Origin: Capitella teleta
Lineage: Eukaryota; Annelida; Polychaeta; Capitellidae
Reading direction: 5' to 3'
NCBI GenBank assembly: GCA_000328365.1
Contig: KB302363.1
Coordinates: 134,851-198,850, forward strand
Length of the DNA: 64,000 bases
Shown piece after piece: positions 44,652-58,448 of this stretch (position 1 is the first letter of the stretch; each line of letters opens with the position of its first letter). The position numbers and the translations under genes were made by a program. The notes under the pieces were generated by a model. The model did no database searches. It had not been told where the DNA came from and saw only the letters and a list, made by a program, of their open reading frames with translations.

Positions 44652-47600
44652 GCGCTATAAGTTGGCATCGTTGATTCAGTTTTGAAAAGAAAAAAAAAAA
44701 AGGTCCTCCGATGATTCGATAAACATGTGTGAGCTTGTTGCTATGGTCACCGCTTTGAGCAGCATTTCAAGGCCCGAAAAAACCAAAATCAATATTACAT
44801 ACTTAATTTAGCACAGTTAATACAGCCTACGCAGGGTATAAAATTGTATGGTATGTGTATACAAGTTAAGCACACACACTCACCGTTGCGCCAATAGCGC
44901 AATTACAGCTAGAGCAGCGTCCTTTAGCTCTCCACTCGCCATACATCTCCGTAATTGGTCGTTTTCAGACGTACGGCGCGTGATTGCTGGGGTGGCTTTT
45001 TTAAAGGTTAATTTACACAAATATTTGTGTTCCCAATAGGCTGGAATTAAATCCATTGGTATTCCACACAAACTGTCCCCAAACAAATAGTGTATACACG
45101 CGGAGTGCACGTATACTGTACAACATTTCCAGGTGGAAATAAGATATCACAACGACTCTAGTATAAAACGGCATATTATTTCGATATTTCACAAATGGTT
45201 TGCATTTGATGCGAGATATCGAACGTTTATAGCTAGTTGCATTAAAACACACAATCCATTCTGAAATAAAAGCCTAGTTGGACACAATATGCTATGGCAA
45301 CAGCGCCCCAAACGACCAGACTGAAGCATAAAAAAGTTGGCATAAAAATTCCGACTAAAAGCTAAAGGAAACAGCAACAGCAGCTAGTGAGAAAATTGAA
45401 CATGACACCTGTTTCGTTTAGGGCAGCGTCTTCTGTATTCAAGCAAAATATCACACCGCTCAATTTCAATTTCGTTATACGAAAGAGGATTAAATGTGGA
45501 GAAAAACAGCCGAGTCGTTGCCTCACTTATTCACCAAGGGCTCGCGATCTTTGCGTCTCTGTAGCCTCAACAAACCTATTGCTCACCATGTCACCATGGT
45601 GACAGTAACCAAGCGATTTGCCTTCTCAGCAAACTAGTTCTTCCTAGTTTATCAATTAAAGGGATCCCTAACTATTGGAACCTGTGACATGATCTGACAT
45701 CGCTATTTATGTTTTGTTCTAATTGTAGGAATTTTTAATGGAGATCGATTGGTATTTATCTTCCATATCTGTGACGGCCTGTAATTATAAAAACAAATAT
45801 GGTGTGATATATTTCTTGGTATTCACGCTTATTATGGGATGCGCTGTTGACATTTTGCAATAGCTATACTAGTTATATATCGGTCAACTGGGGAAGAACA
45901 ATGCAATGTCAAACTGGAATATTTTTCTCACTTTATTCCTCAAACTCGGATTTGTCGCAAATTGGCCAATGTCTAAAGTCTTAAGATTTCAACCACTGAT
46001 TGGAGTTGTTTATCGTGATTCCATTAACATCACATATGAAAAAAAAAAAAAAGAAAACAATCTGACCGCATGTACGAATGCAATCATCTCAGAAATATGA
46101 ACGAGGGAGAAATCATAAGCAGACACATACAAAAACGACATCCTCACGGGAAGTCAATTCTTCTATGAGGTAAAAACATTCGCGTCAAAATAAAAAATGT
46201 TGGCGCAACGTCAAAAACAATGACGGCACCAAGAACAAAAGACGCGAACGTGGCGAGAACCAGCAAGTGACTGTAGTTGACAATTTCCTGCTCAACTTTC
46301 TTCCGTGTCTGAGCTAGTCACAAACTACAAAGCATGCTGCGGAATGAAGAATTGCGGGATTTCGTCCTTGAATCTTGCCAATAAGAACGCAGCTAAAATA
46401 TATAATAAATGATATAATACGCGCTGTAGAGGTGCAACAAGTATAGGACTGTGGTGTCCGAGATGCGTTGGCTGGCAACCAACGAATTATTGGGGTGAAA
46501 ACCCCGAATCGATACAACCCACACTATGGAAGGGCCACCAATATACAACGCAACTATCCTCTCTTATGGGGATGTATTAGGAGGAGAGGGTTGAAGGCCT
46601 TCAGAGTCTGAGGGGAGAGTTTCCAGGTTGCTGCAAGGGAACGGGCTTCCTCCTACGACGAGCTACATGGGCTCCTCTGACCAGCAAAAAGCATTAGACA
46701 GGTGCTAGCTAACTTGAATTATGAGCCTCCTTGACGCAAGATGGTGGATTGGCCTCTTGGTATAACAGATGTTGTATATAGTTATACTAGTACTACATTT
46801 GACATAATATATTTGATATATTGCCTTAGTACTTGATAAGTTAATATAATTATGCAGATGAACTGCACATGCGCCTAGTGAGTTTTAAGACGTCACCGCT
46901 AAAAAAAAAATAGATCTCGAGTCGGCTGCACGCGCGTAATAATGTAAAAGTGATGCAAATCAGGAATATTTATGAATGTTAAAAAAAACAAAAAACATTT
47001 CGATTTAAGCGAAGAATATCTTTTAATGTAGGCGTAGTCTTTAACTGGTGCAGTGGTAGGTAGCTGTTTTAGCACAGGTGACGATATAGTTATGCATTCA
47101 CATTCAAATTCCAATTTCAATTCCATAGCGAACGCTAAAACTTGCAGAAGAAAAAAAATATGACCGTAATAAAATCCCTCTCAGTAAAAACTAAAGCATC
47201 CCTAAAATAAGTACAGGTACCTAATTTAGATTTCAAATAAAATTGATTTCAAGCTATAGAGGGTTGAGTGTAATGGTGAGTGACGCTGCGCAGCAATACA
47301 CCCAACTATGTCTATTGTCCAACTCTGTGTCGTTTTCCAGACAGAACAAATGACATACCAAGGACGGAAAAATCCACCCCAAAAAAATGAAAAGCAGTCC
47401 AATTTCTACAAACAGCTTTGTGTGTCACGCGGGGCAAATTCCGGGCCATAATGGAAAGGCATTACTGGTCGAGATGAGATGCATGTCTGGAGTGGCCGAA
47501 ACAAAGCAAACCGCCGCGAAATGGACATACATAATGGACACGTCTTGTCTTCCGCTGGATTTTGAAACCTCATTTGCATCATGCGACCTTTTGTAACATC

Positions 47601-47705
47601 GGGTGCACTGCGCATTTAGCCTGCACGGGTTTCAAAAGATGCTATGCTAATCATTGCAGTTGCTAAGGGAAACTAAACTTTATAACAATCATAATTCACA
47701 ATCAT

Positions 47706-47807
47706 AACGCCCGTGGCCTGATCGGGTCTCGAACCCGGGACCTCGACCCCCACGGTCGGCATAGGATTGTAGTCAGTCGGTTAAACCGATTGAGCTATTC
47801 GGTGCCC
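47706..47807 (-). mobile_element. tRNA-derived SINE head (same family as 60.2 kb)
   Basis: On the minus strand it starts GGGGCACCGAATAGCTCAAT. It has an A box (TAGCTCAATCGG) and an intact B box (GGGTTCGAGACC at about 47737-47726), with a long variable region between, suggesting a Leu/Ser-type tRNA ancestor. The first 75 nt match the 60.4 kb copy closely. The body beyond the B box is not shared, so this copy is truncated, or is a fragment of a different subfamily. A poly(A)-like run lies on the other side (47818-47829). Confidence 0.75.
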
Positions 47808-50800
47808 CTGTCCAATCCAAAAAAAAAAATCCCTATATACCCTTGAATATGTTGGCGGAAACCATCAAGATGAGTACTTTACGGGTCAATCAGTATATCT
47901 CGACAGAGCCGTGGTTTATATGTCACAACCATTAACCAGTAAACCCGTATAGGAGCAAATTCCGTAAGCAAGTACAGGGAACGCCATTAGTTTGTTAGGT
48001 TTCTCGGGGAGGCAGACTGGCGGGCTAAGCTTATATACAGAGACATTGGATGGCAAAGCTAAACGAGCCATGTTGGTAAGAGAGCCTGGTGCAAAATAAT
48101 GATTATTCGCCTTCAAACGCTTAATCGGGAGACATTTCGCCGCGCGTAGGGAACCGTTGTTCTCGGCGTAAATGGCTCCGGAGAGAATTCGATGGCATCG
48201 ACAAAAATTGCTTCAGATTTGCAATGAATGAATGCACGAGAAACTGATCATAAGGAAGACGCGAGGCGATCAAAGACGTCGAGATGGTGCGATGGCATGC
48301 CCAGACACCGCTAACGACGCACGCCGCTCGTCATATGAATACTTAGCGTGTGTACTTTGCTGTGTATAATCCTGACGGGTCACGCTATGCAATAGAACCT
48401 GCGGTCATTGATCATACGCCGCAAAAGATGACAAATCAGACGCTGCAGGTCAAAGGGCATGATTTGTCCGCTGTATCCACGTGACCAGCTCATAATATAT
48501 CCACGAGCAGAAATGCGTGGCGTCACCTGGTGGGGGGCATTGGAACCACCAAAAATAGCGCGGATTTGAAATGGAAATTTCGATGCATTTCGTTATTTTT
48601 GGGAATGATCAGACGAACGTGGAAGCCGATCACGAAGAATGAACATGTGCTTATTCTAGGTCCTAGTTGCTCGTATATTTATTGTCAGCAATGAACAGCT
48701 CACTTGACACCCAATTAATTACCAGATGGGTACAAATCACTCGAAATAAATTATCGCCGAAATGCCCCCGTGTCAAGTTACAGATTATTGTGATTAGATA
48801 TACACTCACTTAGAATAGGAGATGGTTATAACACATAAGTAATTGTATTTCAAATACTTTTTTATATATATATATCTAACCTTTGTTTGCCAATAATTAT
48901 GGCTTTCCTTTGCCATTTTTGATGCCAACTTTTGGTCATGAATGAAATACACGATTCCCTTATCCCTTAATTCACCTCAATTTCACAGAAATACTGAATT
49001 TAATTTTCGCAAGCAATTATCCATTTTCCAGGGTCACTCATTATTCATGAGCTGGCGTCTATAGTAGGATTAAAGGGGTGCTTTGTCTCCTTTTTTAATA
49101 TTTAATTTTATAGTATTCAAAATTCAAAAATTCAAATTCAAAAAATGTGTTTATTCAAAAAGAAAAGAAAAAAACACAAGTGGAGTACTTTTTCAGAATA
49201 CCGGTGCGTGGTAAATCCAGCGATCACACTGTCGTGGGTGTTTGTTATTCAAATACATACTTGCATGTATGTTTTATACTGGGGCATAATCATTATACAC
49301 GTAAATTATATTCACTATAATAATATAGCACTTAGTATGCATAATCGGTAAGAAATAAGATTACTTTATAACCACCATCTATAGTATTTATAATTTTTTA
49401 TTGAAAGAAGTTTTTCTCAAAAGCGCATTAAAAGACGAAAAGAAGAGAAAAAAACCCTGGCGCAAGGTGCATGCATAAAAAAAGGATACAACTACGTTGC
49501 ATAAAATTATGCACATTTTTCCTTGCACCCGTGAAAGGGTTAATTTAAAACTATTCGAATAAACACGACGTGAATTCGTGGAAAGAACTAAGAAAAAAGA
49601 AAAAGCGAGCGTTTTTCCTCAGAAGGGCGTCTGTTGGTCTATGGGTTACGCACCCTGGATGTCGTCATTGGGCGCCAAGAATAAGTTTATGACCGAGAAG
49701 TTTGAATTTTCACGCGTGCACCCGGTGTGACCTACTTAGTATGACCTACTAACCACTTACCTTTGCACACTGACGTCAATGCAACAATGATTGAGTACAG
49801 AGAGCTGATCAAATCTATGGGCAGTTCAGAAAACTGACGACGAAAGGTTAGAATCAAGAGGTGGTCATGTTTTGTGTAGTTATGCGCCGTATTTCAAACG
49901 TAGAGTAAACACAGTTGCGGTTTTACAATTGTTATGTAAGCTTTTTGTTCGCTCTGATAACAGTGTACACCTCAATGTTTATTTATATGATTTACGTGAA
50001 AATGTGAATTGAAAGAGTGAATTTCAAAACGAGAAAAATACCATACCCATCGGATGTTAATATTATAATGAAACACCCGATATTAAATTATTTTCTGTTC
50101 ATTATACTGTATGTATGTATTAATAATATCAGCACACCTCATGCCCAACCTGACGCCTTGCACGAGGCAAAGTAAAAGCAATCGACACAACACGTCTACG
50201 CATACAGGTAATAAAAATTCAACGATCAATACAATTTCAACGCATGCTTATATAACCCTGCATATCCACAATTAATACTCGTACTAACATCAATTAAAAA
50301 TTACATATCCATATTTATTACATATATATACATCCCAGACAGAGAGAGCGATTGTAGATGCTTCCATATGACGTCACAGCAAACGTTGACACACGCGCAA
50401 AAATATACGGTTGCAATGACCCAGTGGCGTATTTCTACAGAAACCCATCACCCACATCCTTGGAATGGCAATGCCTTTCCACGGCTGCTGCCTACTGAAA
50501 TTATACGTCAAATGTACGCCACCTATATATATTCGGACGTATACTTAAATGGCGAATGATGAGACAGAACGAGTACACTGCTGCGAAGTGAGCACAAGTA
50601 CCCTTTGAAAGAGGGCGCCCATGCAGCATTCAGATGCAAGCGGCTCGTGCATGTCACTAATTCCGCAATTGCAACCGTAAAGTGTGCATTTTTCCCCGCT
50701 TTCGAGCAGTTGACAATATAATGAACGACTTTAAAGTGGGGTAAAAGTGTCATCAGACGAATGTTCAGGGCTCCCCGCATGAATTAAGAGCAATGTGCGT

Positions 50801-52376
50801 CGTGCATTAAGCGGACACATTGCACTGAACCTATAGATGCAATTCGAAGAAGCGCTTATAGGAATGGCACATGCGTATAGTAGTAATACGTGCCGATCTA
50901 CGCACGAAATGGGACAAGAAGGGGTATGAATCAAAATGATATTTGAAATGAGATAAATGATGACCCAATAATTACGCTGGATTTTCTCATCAGTCGTCAC
51001 GTGATTTCAATGTAACACGCGCTGTTGTGGATTGTCTTTGTTCGTGTATTCTATGACAGCGATTATCATAGATCAAGGGTGGAAATTGAAGGAAGTACTG
51101 AAAGAACTTAAGGTACTCAGTCGCGACCTTGACCTTATAATCTATAACTTTTGAGTCTCGTGAAGTTTTATTCGATTGAGATGCGTGTATATACTATAGA
51201 ATATTCGATTCGAGGGCTTGGTTTGTCGAAGTTTTCGCAAAGCAAGCTTTAAAAAACGCATCTATTTCCTCTATATGCACACGTTTAATTGTCGTAGTTT
51301 CTCTTTCACTAAAAAAAATCCGGTTAGGCTGACAGGCCTCACAAAAGACACGACAATCTATTACATTTCACACCAATAAAAACCCCGCTTCGGAATTCTG
51401 TTCCGCGCGACGTCAAAGAAGAGACACCCACATGTACAGTGGGCAAGAACTCCAGATGGGCCATGATCCCCCGCGGGAGAGAGACGGGGCCCAGAACTGA
51501 GCTCCCCCGCCCCCAGTCGAGACTACTCAAAGTGCCGTTTGGAACTAATGGCCGGGGGGGGGGGGATTGGGTGTATTGGCTAACATCGCAGAAAAGACGT
51601 TTCAATATCAGTCGCTGTGTTAATTCAAACTCCACCCACTTACTGCACGCGCATCGTCATCACTTTAAAGAACGGAAATAAAATCACATCCATCAAAGAC
51701 GGATTTACCCAGAAATTCTCAAGAAGAAGGCGCATTAAGAAGGACAAAAATGACGGCGGAGAGGAGGGGTTAAAACTCCGACACGGGCGGGAAAAAACAT
51801 GGCCCGGAATAACAAGCAAACTGCATAATTTAGCTGAGCGTTCATAAAAGATTAAACGTGAACATTGTATCGAAGGCCTTTGGCAAATCCATTAGGAGAC
51901 AAGTATGCGGGGAACGGGCGCAGTGGCTTCAGAAATGCAAAATGCGATCAGAAATCCTGAATAAATGGAGCTGCATGAATAATACACGCTGTAGGAGGCC
52001 ATTGCTGATGGGGTAGCGGTCGTGATTTCTGTCAGTTGGCTGATGAGTTACCTCTCAACAAACGAGGGAATTACATCAAGACTTTCAAATAATGCATGCT
52101 CATAGCTGATTGAATGAACTCCAAGCATCCATCACAACCGATGGATCAGAAGTCTTTATTTCAGGCCGAACAAAACATCAGTCAAAGAAACATCTCGGCG
52201 GTGATGGTGGCGCACGAGGCGTAGGGGAAGACAAAGAGCCGGTTCCGACGAAAACCCCGTACGGTGGCGAATGATGATGGGTTGATTGCATTAATTGTGT
52301 CTGAACGCGTAATGAATGTTAAACAACGCTGAATATTGCATCACGAATCAGGTCTCAAGGGAAATTCACTCAAACC

Positions 52377-52403
52377 TTCTTCTTCTTCCTGGCTTCTCTG
52401 CTC
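52377..52403 (-). CDS. Candidate 27-nt microexon of the bHLH-PAS gene
   Basis: Acceptor tatatttcag|AGCAGAG and donor AAGAAG|gtttgag. Read in the phase required by the bHLH exon (two bases carried over), it encodes EKPGRRRR and joins to LSRNESEKLRRDR. This supplies the extra basic residues expected just before a bHLH domain. The donor is weak. Being so short, it rests on phase and position alone. Confidence 0.4.
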
Positions 52404-55400
52404 TGAAATATATACTTCTGTGGATGACACTTCAACCCACCTCTTTCGTAAGCCTGCGAGGAATACGGTTATCGGTGTTTTGATGTGAATTATTGCGTGG
52501 CACTTGCTTTCACCGCTACTTCCTTATTTCTTAAGAATGTGGTTTTTTTTTTTTTTTTTTTCTCTCTCTCTCTTTCTCTTTTAACTTAATATGACATTGA
52601 TGAATGGAGCGGATGTCTGGGTGCAATTGTACATGGCCTGAAATGGAGGCTTACTTTCGATTTATCATCGGTTGATAAGTTTAATAGTTGGTTGAATTTT
52701 TTTTGCGTTTCGTTTTGGTTTGAAGTTGCCGTTTCTTGCTATCATTTGTCGTTGGACATTTATTCCAGAGTTTGAAGCAATAAATATCAGATTCTATCTT
52801 ATCTTCAAAACTCTCGAGATTGCAAAATCTAGGTTACCAGGTCCCAACAACGAATACACGTAATAAGACCCAGAAAGATTCAATCGGCGGGTAACTAGTT
52901 AACTACATGTATATGACTATTTGCATTCAAAGCTTAATAGCTCAAATTCTATCAGTGATCAAAGCTCAATAACCGATAAATAAAATTATGTGGGAAAAAA
53001 TTACAAAGAAAAAATAAGAGAAAAGTGGGGGAACAAACATCTGCCCCAGTGACCCAGACAAAAACAAGTGCGATATAAATAAACATAGAACGGAGAAAAA
53101 TTTGGGATACTTAGGCAGGAATTTTTTCCCCAAAGCAACCGAAAAAACCTCCAAGTCAGTCTGTTGCACTCAACAGAGGGTAAGAAATTTGCATAGCCGA
53201 CACCTTGGTACATAGATATGGAGATTAGCTTCCAAAGTATCTGATAGGACATCGGCCTATCTTGCCATTGCGAAAAAATATCCTTCCTATACCATCGTTG
53301 GAGCGGAATGGGGTCGATATGCCGAATGCTAACAAGTCCCTAACCATAACCTGAACCTAAGTCCCTAATAATGTATCCAACGTAATGTATCCAAAATACA
53401 GCAATGATAAAACAAAGCCAACTTTTGTTAAAAGATTCAATCAGACCATTTAATTCTATTTTATTCACTTCGATGCCTGATAAAAACAGACAACGTTTCA
53501 AAGAATCGCGAATCGATCTGGTTCTCAAGAAGTTGACTGAACGCTAGATGATCTTGAGTTTTTGAGCGCGAGTTTTATTTGGCATGGAGTCACCAAAAGT
53601 TGTTTAAAATCATGTCCATAAAAGTTTCAAAATCCGTATGGGTATCCTGAATAAATATAAGATGGACACTTCACAGGAGTGATGTCCTATTTGTTGTATT
53701 AAAAGCTATAATCTCCATAATATATGCATTGGCACTGTCAATTGAACTTTAACGACAACTTGAGCCGTGCAATAAACCCATGCGATATATGTGCCAATGA
53801 GGCCATCAACTGTGATTGTTGTTCCAATATAAGTAAAAGGTTACAGCACCAAGATGACCTTTGCAGCCTGGTGATCGAGCCAATGAAGTGCCAAACGCAA
53901 AAGGAAGGCAGACCGTGATGTACTTCTTCCGCAGGGAATGTTTAAACAGAAGCGGCATCCATGATGCATCGCGAGACATCTGAATGTCGTCGCCCATCCA
54001 TCACGCCGAGAAACACAACAGGTATTGCTGCTGTGTACCCTCCTACACACAATACTACACTCCAGGTTAAGGGCATGCCAGCTGAAGTCTAATTGTCGCC
54101 CTGTTTTACGCAATGTTTTCCATCAATCACTGCGGGCATGTTGGCAAAAGCAATTCTGGATTTACGACTCTTCCAGCAGTCGTTGTGTTATTGAGGCGAC
54201 AAATGTGGCCCCCATGGGTTGGGTGCTGATCTGCATGCTATACCATAGACAGCGGCTCAGAGCACCTGGGTTTAGTAGCACAGTTGGGCGACATAGCATT
54301 AATTTCGTTCTCTTTGCACCAAGTGAATCCTTGAATCGCAGCAGACTTTCTGAGCTACTGTTTACGTAACAAATATATATTACGTACACTCGGAATAGCA
54401 TAGTATTTTTTATGTGCCTGAAAAATGGAATTTTTCCGCTTCTGGTTTAATGTACTACATTTGTATAAGGAAAAGCTGGTGTTTAATTTAAAACACGATA
54501 TCCGGGAGTCCTGATATTCATATTTTGAATCGGATAGAGTTCCGATTGCACATTACAAGAGTGAAATGGAAACTGGGGTTCTTTTCTTCTTTATTTCCCT
54601 GACTTTAGCATACTTTAATGCTAACTCGAAATACTTGGGGTTATATAAGAAGAATGTTGATTGCATCATGAATGGAATACAATGCTACGTGTAACATACA
54701 AGTCGCCATGAGCGATCAAGGTCATGTCTAAATGCACACAAATAAAGAATTGGGCTTCCATTGAAATATTCAACAAGCATGGAAATAGCATGGTAGCCAT
54801 ATAAAGAAAATGATCATGCGACATTATTCATAGCATCCATGAAACCAAAAGTAGACACCGCAAGATGAGAATTTCTGGGTACAAAGAAAAAATTGAATAA
54901 ATAATAAAACCGTGACCTAATTTCAAAAGAACATCACCAACACACAGTTCATCTCAACACAACACAAAAGCCCGGCACTCATTGCGCACTGTGCTAGGAA
55001 TCTAGGAGCAGCTATTTGTCAGCCTTTTGCTGTGATACAGGCTCATTTAACAGCAATGCGGAGGCTAAAGAAGGAATCGATCAAAGAGAGACTTCAAAGG
55101 GAGGCAAGGATAAACAACTGTGGGAATATGATGTATGATGCCGCGAAAGTACGGCGCTGCTTGGTTTTTGTGGAAATGGGGTGGCTTTAGAATTGACTGG
55201 GCCGAACTGACGCAAACTTATGTCGTATTGTCATCATATAATTAATTGTACCTATTCTACTTGGCACTTTGAAACACAGTTTTGGCGTACACCATTCTTT
55301 GTACTAATCTTTCCAATATAACATATTATGATCCATATATAATATTATTACATCGACTTTGTATGAAACAAAAGTTTAAAATCAAGCAAATAATGACATT

Positions 55401-55867
55401 TCACTAGTTTTCTTTGGTGTAGATTTCATTATTATACTGATGTAAGTCATGTGACCAGTGATGACCACAAGGCTTATCGGTCGGGTGTCTTTTTAACTTA
55501 TTTCATTAACAGACATACAGGGACGCTCATCCTATTGTGTAAATTTCGTGAGAGGCTGTTCTCGACGTGCAAATCATACCGGAAGTAGACGATAGCGTGA
55601 TGCTCAGGTTTACGTTTCCGGCGAAAACTCACAAGGTGTATTACCGGGTGTATAAAGATCTGGGCAACCAAAACAAAATCCTCATAAAGTACGCATAAAC
55701 GGCCCATTAAATAGAGCTAATAGGACCCACTTGTGTAGTTTCAATAAAACCCGGATTTTCCGACAGAATTTCTCGAAATCGGAGTCACGTCTTTTGGTAC
55801 CATTGAAGAATTAGCTAACGAGGACAAAAATATTAATTCATTCATAATAATATTACCGAACTCTCAC
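52404..55867. other. Non-coding, possible intron 1 of the bHLH-PAS gene
   Basis: Contains a T run followed by CT repeats (52541-52580). No gene recognised. Confidence 0.35.
52541..52580. repeat. Poly(T) plus CT simple repeat
   Basis: About 20 T followed by CT repeats and TTTCTCTTTT. Confidence 0.9.
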
Positions 55868-55972
55868 ACCTTCGCTCTGGTCGCACGCAGCTCGCAGGTG
55901 AGCGTCGTCGGTAGAGCACCCGGAGGCTAACGCGTTTAGCATAAAAAGTCCATTTTTATTCACAAAAGACAT
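55868..55972 (-). CDS. Candidate first coding exon (of the bHLH-PAS gene?)
   Basis: The frame starts at an ATG at 55972-55970 (MSFVNKNGLFMLNALASGCS) and runs to a donor at GAAGGT|gtgagag, or GAAG|gtgtgag. The region is GC-richer than its surroundings, with a CTGCTGCTGCTG-type stretch upstream (56024-56040). The same frame is open further upstream to 56089. Neither donor gives the phase the microexon needs, so either an additional exon is missing or the link is wrong. Confidence 0.2.
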
Positions 55973-56160
55973 TCGATACTGAATTTGGAAGCCGTACTTG
56001 TCAACACGAAGGTCGCGAGACAGCAGCAGCAGACGCTGCCGAGAACCTTTCTCTTTCGAGGAAGAGCGACGTGAGAAACGCGATTGCAATTCTTGGAAGG
56101 ACGGAAGATGATCTCAATATGGCGCAGAACTTCCAAGAAATCTATTTCTCGTGTTGACAA

Positions 56161-58003
56161 TTCTAGAAAATATCTTGCGGCATTGGTTAAACTTATACAC
56201 TCTTATAACTTATGGTTTTCTATTGCTGCTTTGGTGTATTTGTGTTCTAGAAACGGTACCAGAGTGATAAAAATTAAAAATTAAGCCATGCAGGGGGATT
56301 TAGTCGGTTGGAAATGGTCGATTATGGGACTTAAGTAGGGTTATTCGGCGACAAGCTAAATTTGCTGACTGTTGAAGCTGAGCAATGTTACACATCCAGG
56401 GAGCGCAAGAAATCTCGGGTGTGAATCGGTAATCTCAGCATTCACGACCCACTATCTCACTATCTCCATATTATCACACACGTAACGGCTGTGGGGAGAG
56501 ACATAAGACGCGAAATGGTCAAAGCATCTGGATTTGATGTCCGCCCGCACATTAACGTGGCATTATATACGCCGGGGAGCTGACCATTACTAGTCTCTGA
56601 TTGGCCAATAGTTGTACGCCGACGTGTATTTTATAATGTTTATCGTGAAATTACGCATCCTGTACCTTGTGTTATATGTACATAAAAATAAGTTGAATCC
56701 CCTGTAAATTACGCGTAATTATAGCCATATATAATACCCATACAGCCTTAATAATGCAAGTGCGCACACGGACAATCTGATACAGCGCCGTTTCACCCCA
56801 GCAGGAAAATGTTTCAATTTATTGCGTCATTTAGCGAACAATGAGCGATTTCCTAACGAACAAATCCATCAATGCACTCATCCACAAAAGAGGTCGCAGT
56901 CAGTCTTCATCATCAGACAATAAAAAAACCGAACGCCGAGCTGTATATGCTTAACCTATTTCATGATTAACAGAGAATACTGCCGCCAAACCGAATTAGG
57001 ACAATAAACCATGATTTTGGAAGATGTTAAGTAAAAACTCAACGTGAGGAAGCGAGTGAAGGCTGTCGGGGCAGGCACCTAATTAGCGGTCGTAAATACT
57101 CATTAAAAGTCCTTTGTCCTCAGCGTTACGCAGCTGACTTACTGTCAGCGAGAGAAAGATGTTTTTCTCACTCGGTTAAATACGACGCTGTTTTCCTACA
57201 CTCTTTGTTCGGAATAATTAATTGATTTTGATCCCTGGTTGTATCAATGACACAGTTATAGTTTTTATTGTTTTTGTATTTTCCCGCATGAATATTTATG
57301 ATTTTGTGTTGGGTGAAAAAAAAAGGTTGTTGCCGTTCTCTCGGTTTCTTTCCGATGCGATAAATCTTCTTGTGTGTTTAGACTGGCAGAGAGAGAGACG
57401 AGCTGAACGGTGGTCGATCGATATTCTTGAGTTAGAAAGAGACTGTCAGGAATCGGGACAAGACTACTTAGTATAGGCTAATCCATCTATCGTGAAGTGG
57501 GTATATATAGATTCGGCTCCATATTCGAATTCGATGAATATCCACTGCTGGAAGTTTCGGCCTCGAATATTCGGAGGGAATAAAATCCACATTCGCCCAT
57601 CACTAGTATTTGCTCATGCAAACTAAGCTCACATGGGAGCCCGCAGTGGCAAATTGAACCAAAAGAAAATTGGCCATTTTAGGATACTGATTCCAATTTA
57701 GCGGCGAGAACTTGTTCCACTACAAGGTTCCCTCCCCCAGAACCAAGTTCAAAACTGAAGTTGAATTCACAATTATTTATTCGCCAGAGTGAAACATTGA
57801 GTGCCTCGTAGCCTCAGCCCCACGAGGCTTGCAGCCAGAGACGCCGAATGAATGCATTTCGGTCCCATGCTTATTTTTTTCCTCTTTCTTGATTAGATTA
57901 TCTGTGGCTGTCGGTGTGACTTGTAAGATTACACAAGACAAACACATTGCAAAGATCGCCAATAATATGGTAAATTGAGGGTTCCGTTACATGTATCCAG
58001 TAC
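56161..58003. other. Intergenic, no supported gene
   Basis: No domain, RNA gene or complete mobile element recognised. Confidence 0.4.
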
Positions 58004-58007
58004 TTAA

Positions 58008-58444
58008 AGAGGAACTCTGGTTGTTTTGAACTAGTAACGGATGATAGAGGATGCATCCCAAAAGACAAATACGCCTTTTGACTGATATAGTTTTAGACAA
58101 TACGCTTGCTGTGGGCTAATTCCTAGATGCATTGAATTTGAGAGGTTTAAAATCTCGCTTTCTTCTCGCGTTCGATTTCATACCGTCGTGACGGCATAAA
58201 AGTAATTCTCCTATTGTTAACAATGGGAGCCGTCGAGTGAGCAGATCTTTCAGCAGTTCTCATAAAAGAAATCTCGCACTCATCTCGTTTCAAGCTATTC
58301 TGCCGGAACAGGAAATTCGTATTTTAATTTTTCTTGAATATCATTCACAGTTGACCAATTTTTTTCTTCAAAAACGGTATCTCGTCACTCAATAAATCCC
58401 ACAGAACCGATCTAAAAAGGTTCCAAAATGAACATAGGTCCTCT
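58008..58444. mobile_element. Complete TTAA-flanked MITE (Kolobok-like)
   Basis: The left end is AGAGGAACTCTGG and the right end is CATAGGTCCTCT, an inverted repeat with small differences. Both are flanked by TTAA (58004-58007 and 58445-58448). TTAA duplications with an AGAGGA/AAGGGGA-type end fit Kolobok; piggyBac also uses TTAA but has different ends. It is 437 bp long with no transposase. The right half is shared with 22806-23096. Confidence 0.82.
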
Positions 58445-58448
58445 TTAA

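Larger units (their letters stand above)
43131..52376. other. Large non-coding region, probably an intron of the bHLH-PAS gene
   Basis: If the microexon at 52.4 kb is real, this is one intron of 9.2 kb on the minus strand. It contains a SINE head (47.7 kb) and a 151-codon frame (44.2 kb). I see no other gene. Confidence 0.4.

Noticed and set aside
45654-45680. TTAAAGGGATCCC and similar TTAAAGGG starts (also 28995, 35933, 49070)
   Set aside because: They resemble TTAA-element ends, but no paired right end was found for any.
47706-47807. Working tRNA gene
   Set aside because: A and B boxes are present but the acceptor stem does not close; a matching SINE copy with target duplications exists at 60 kb.
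51439-51681. GC-rich frames near a 13-G run
   Set aside because: Composition-driven, no motif, and no splice context.
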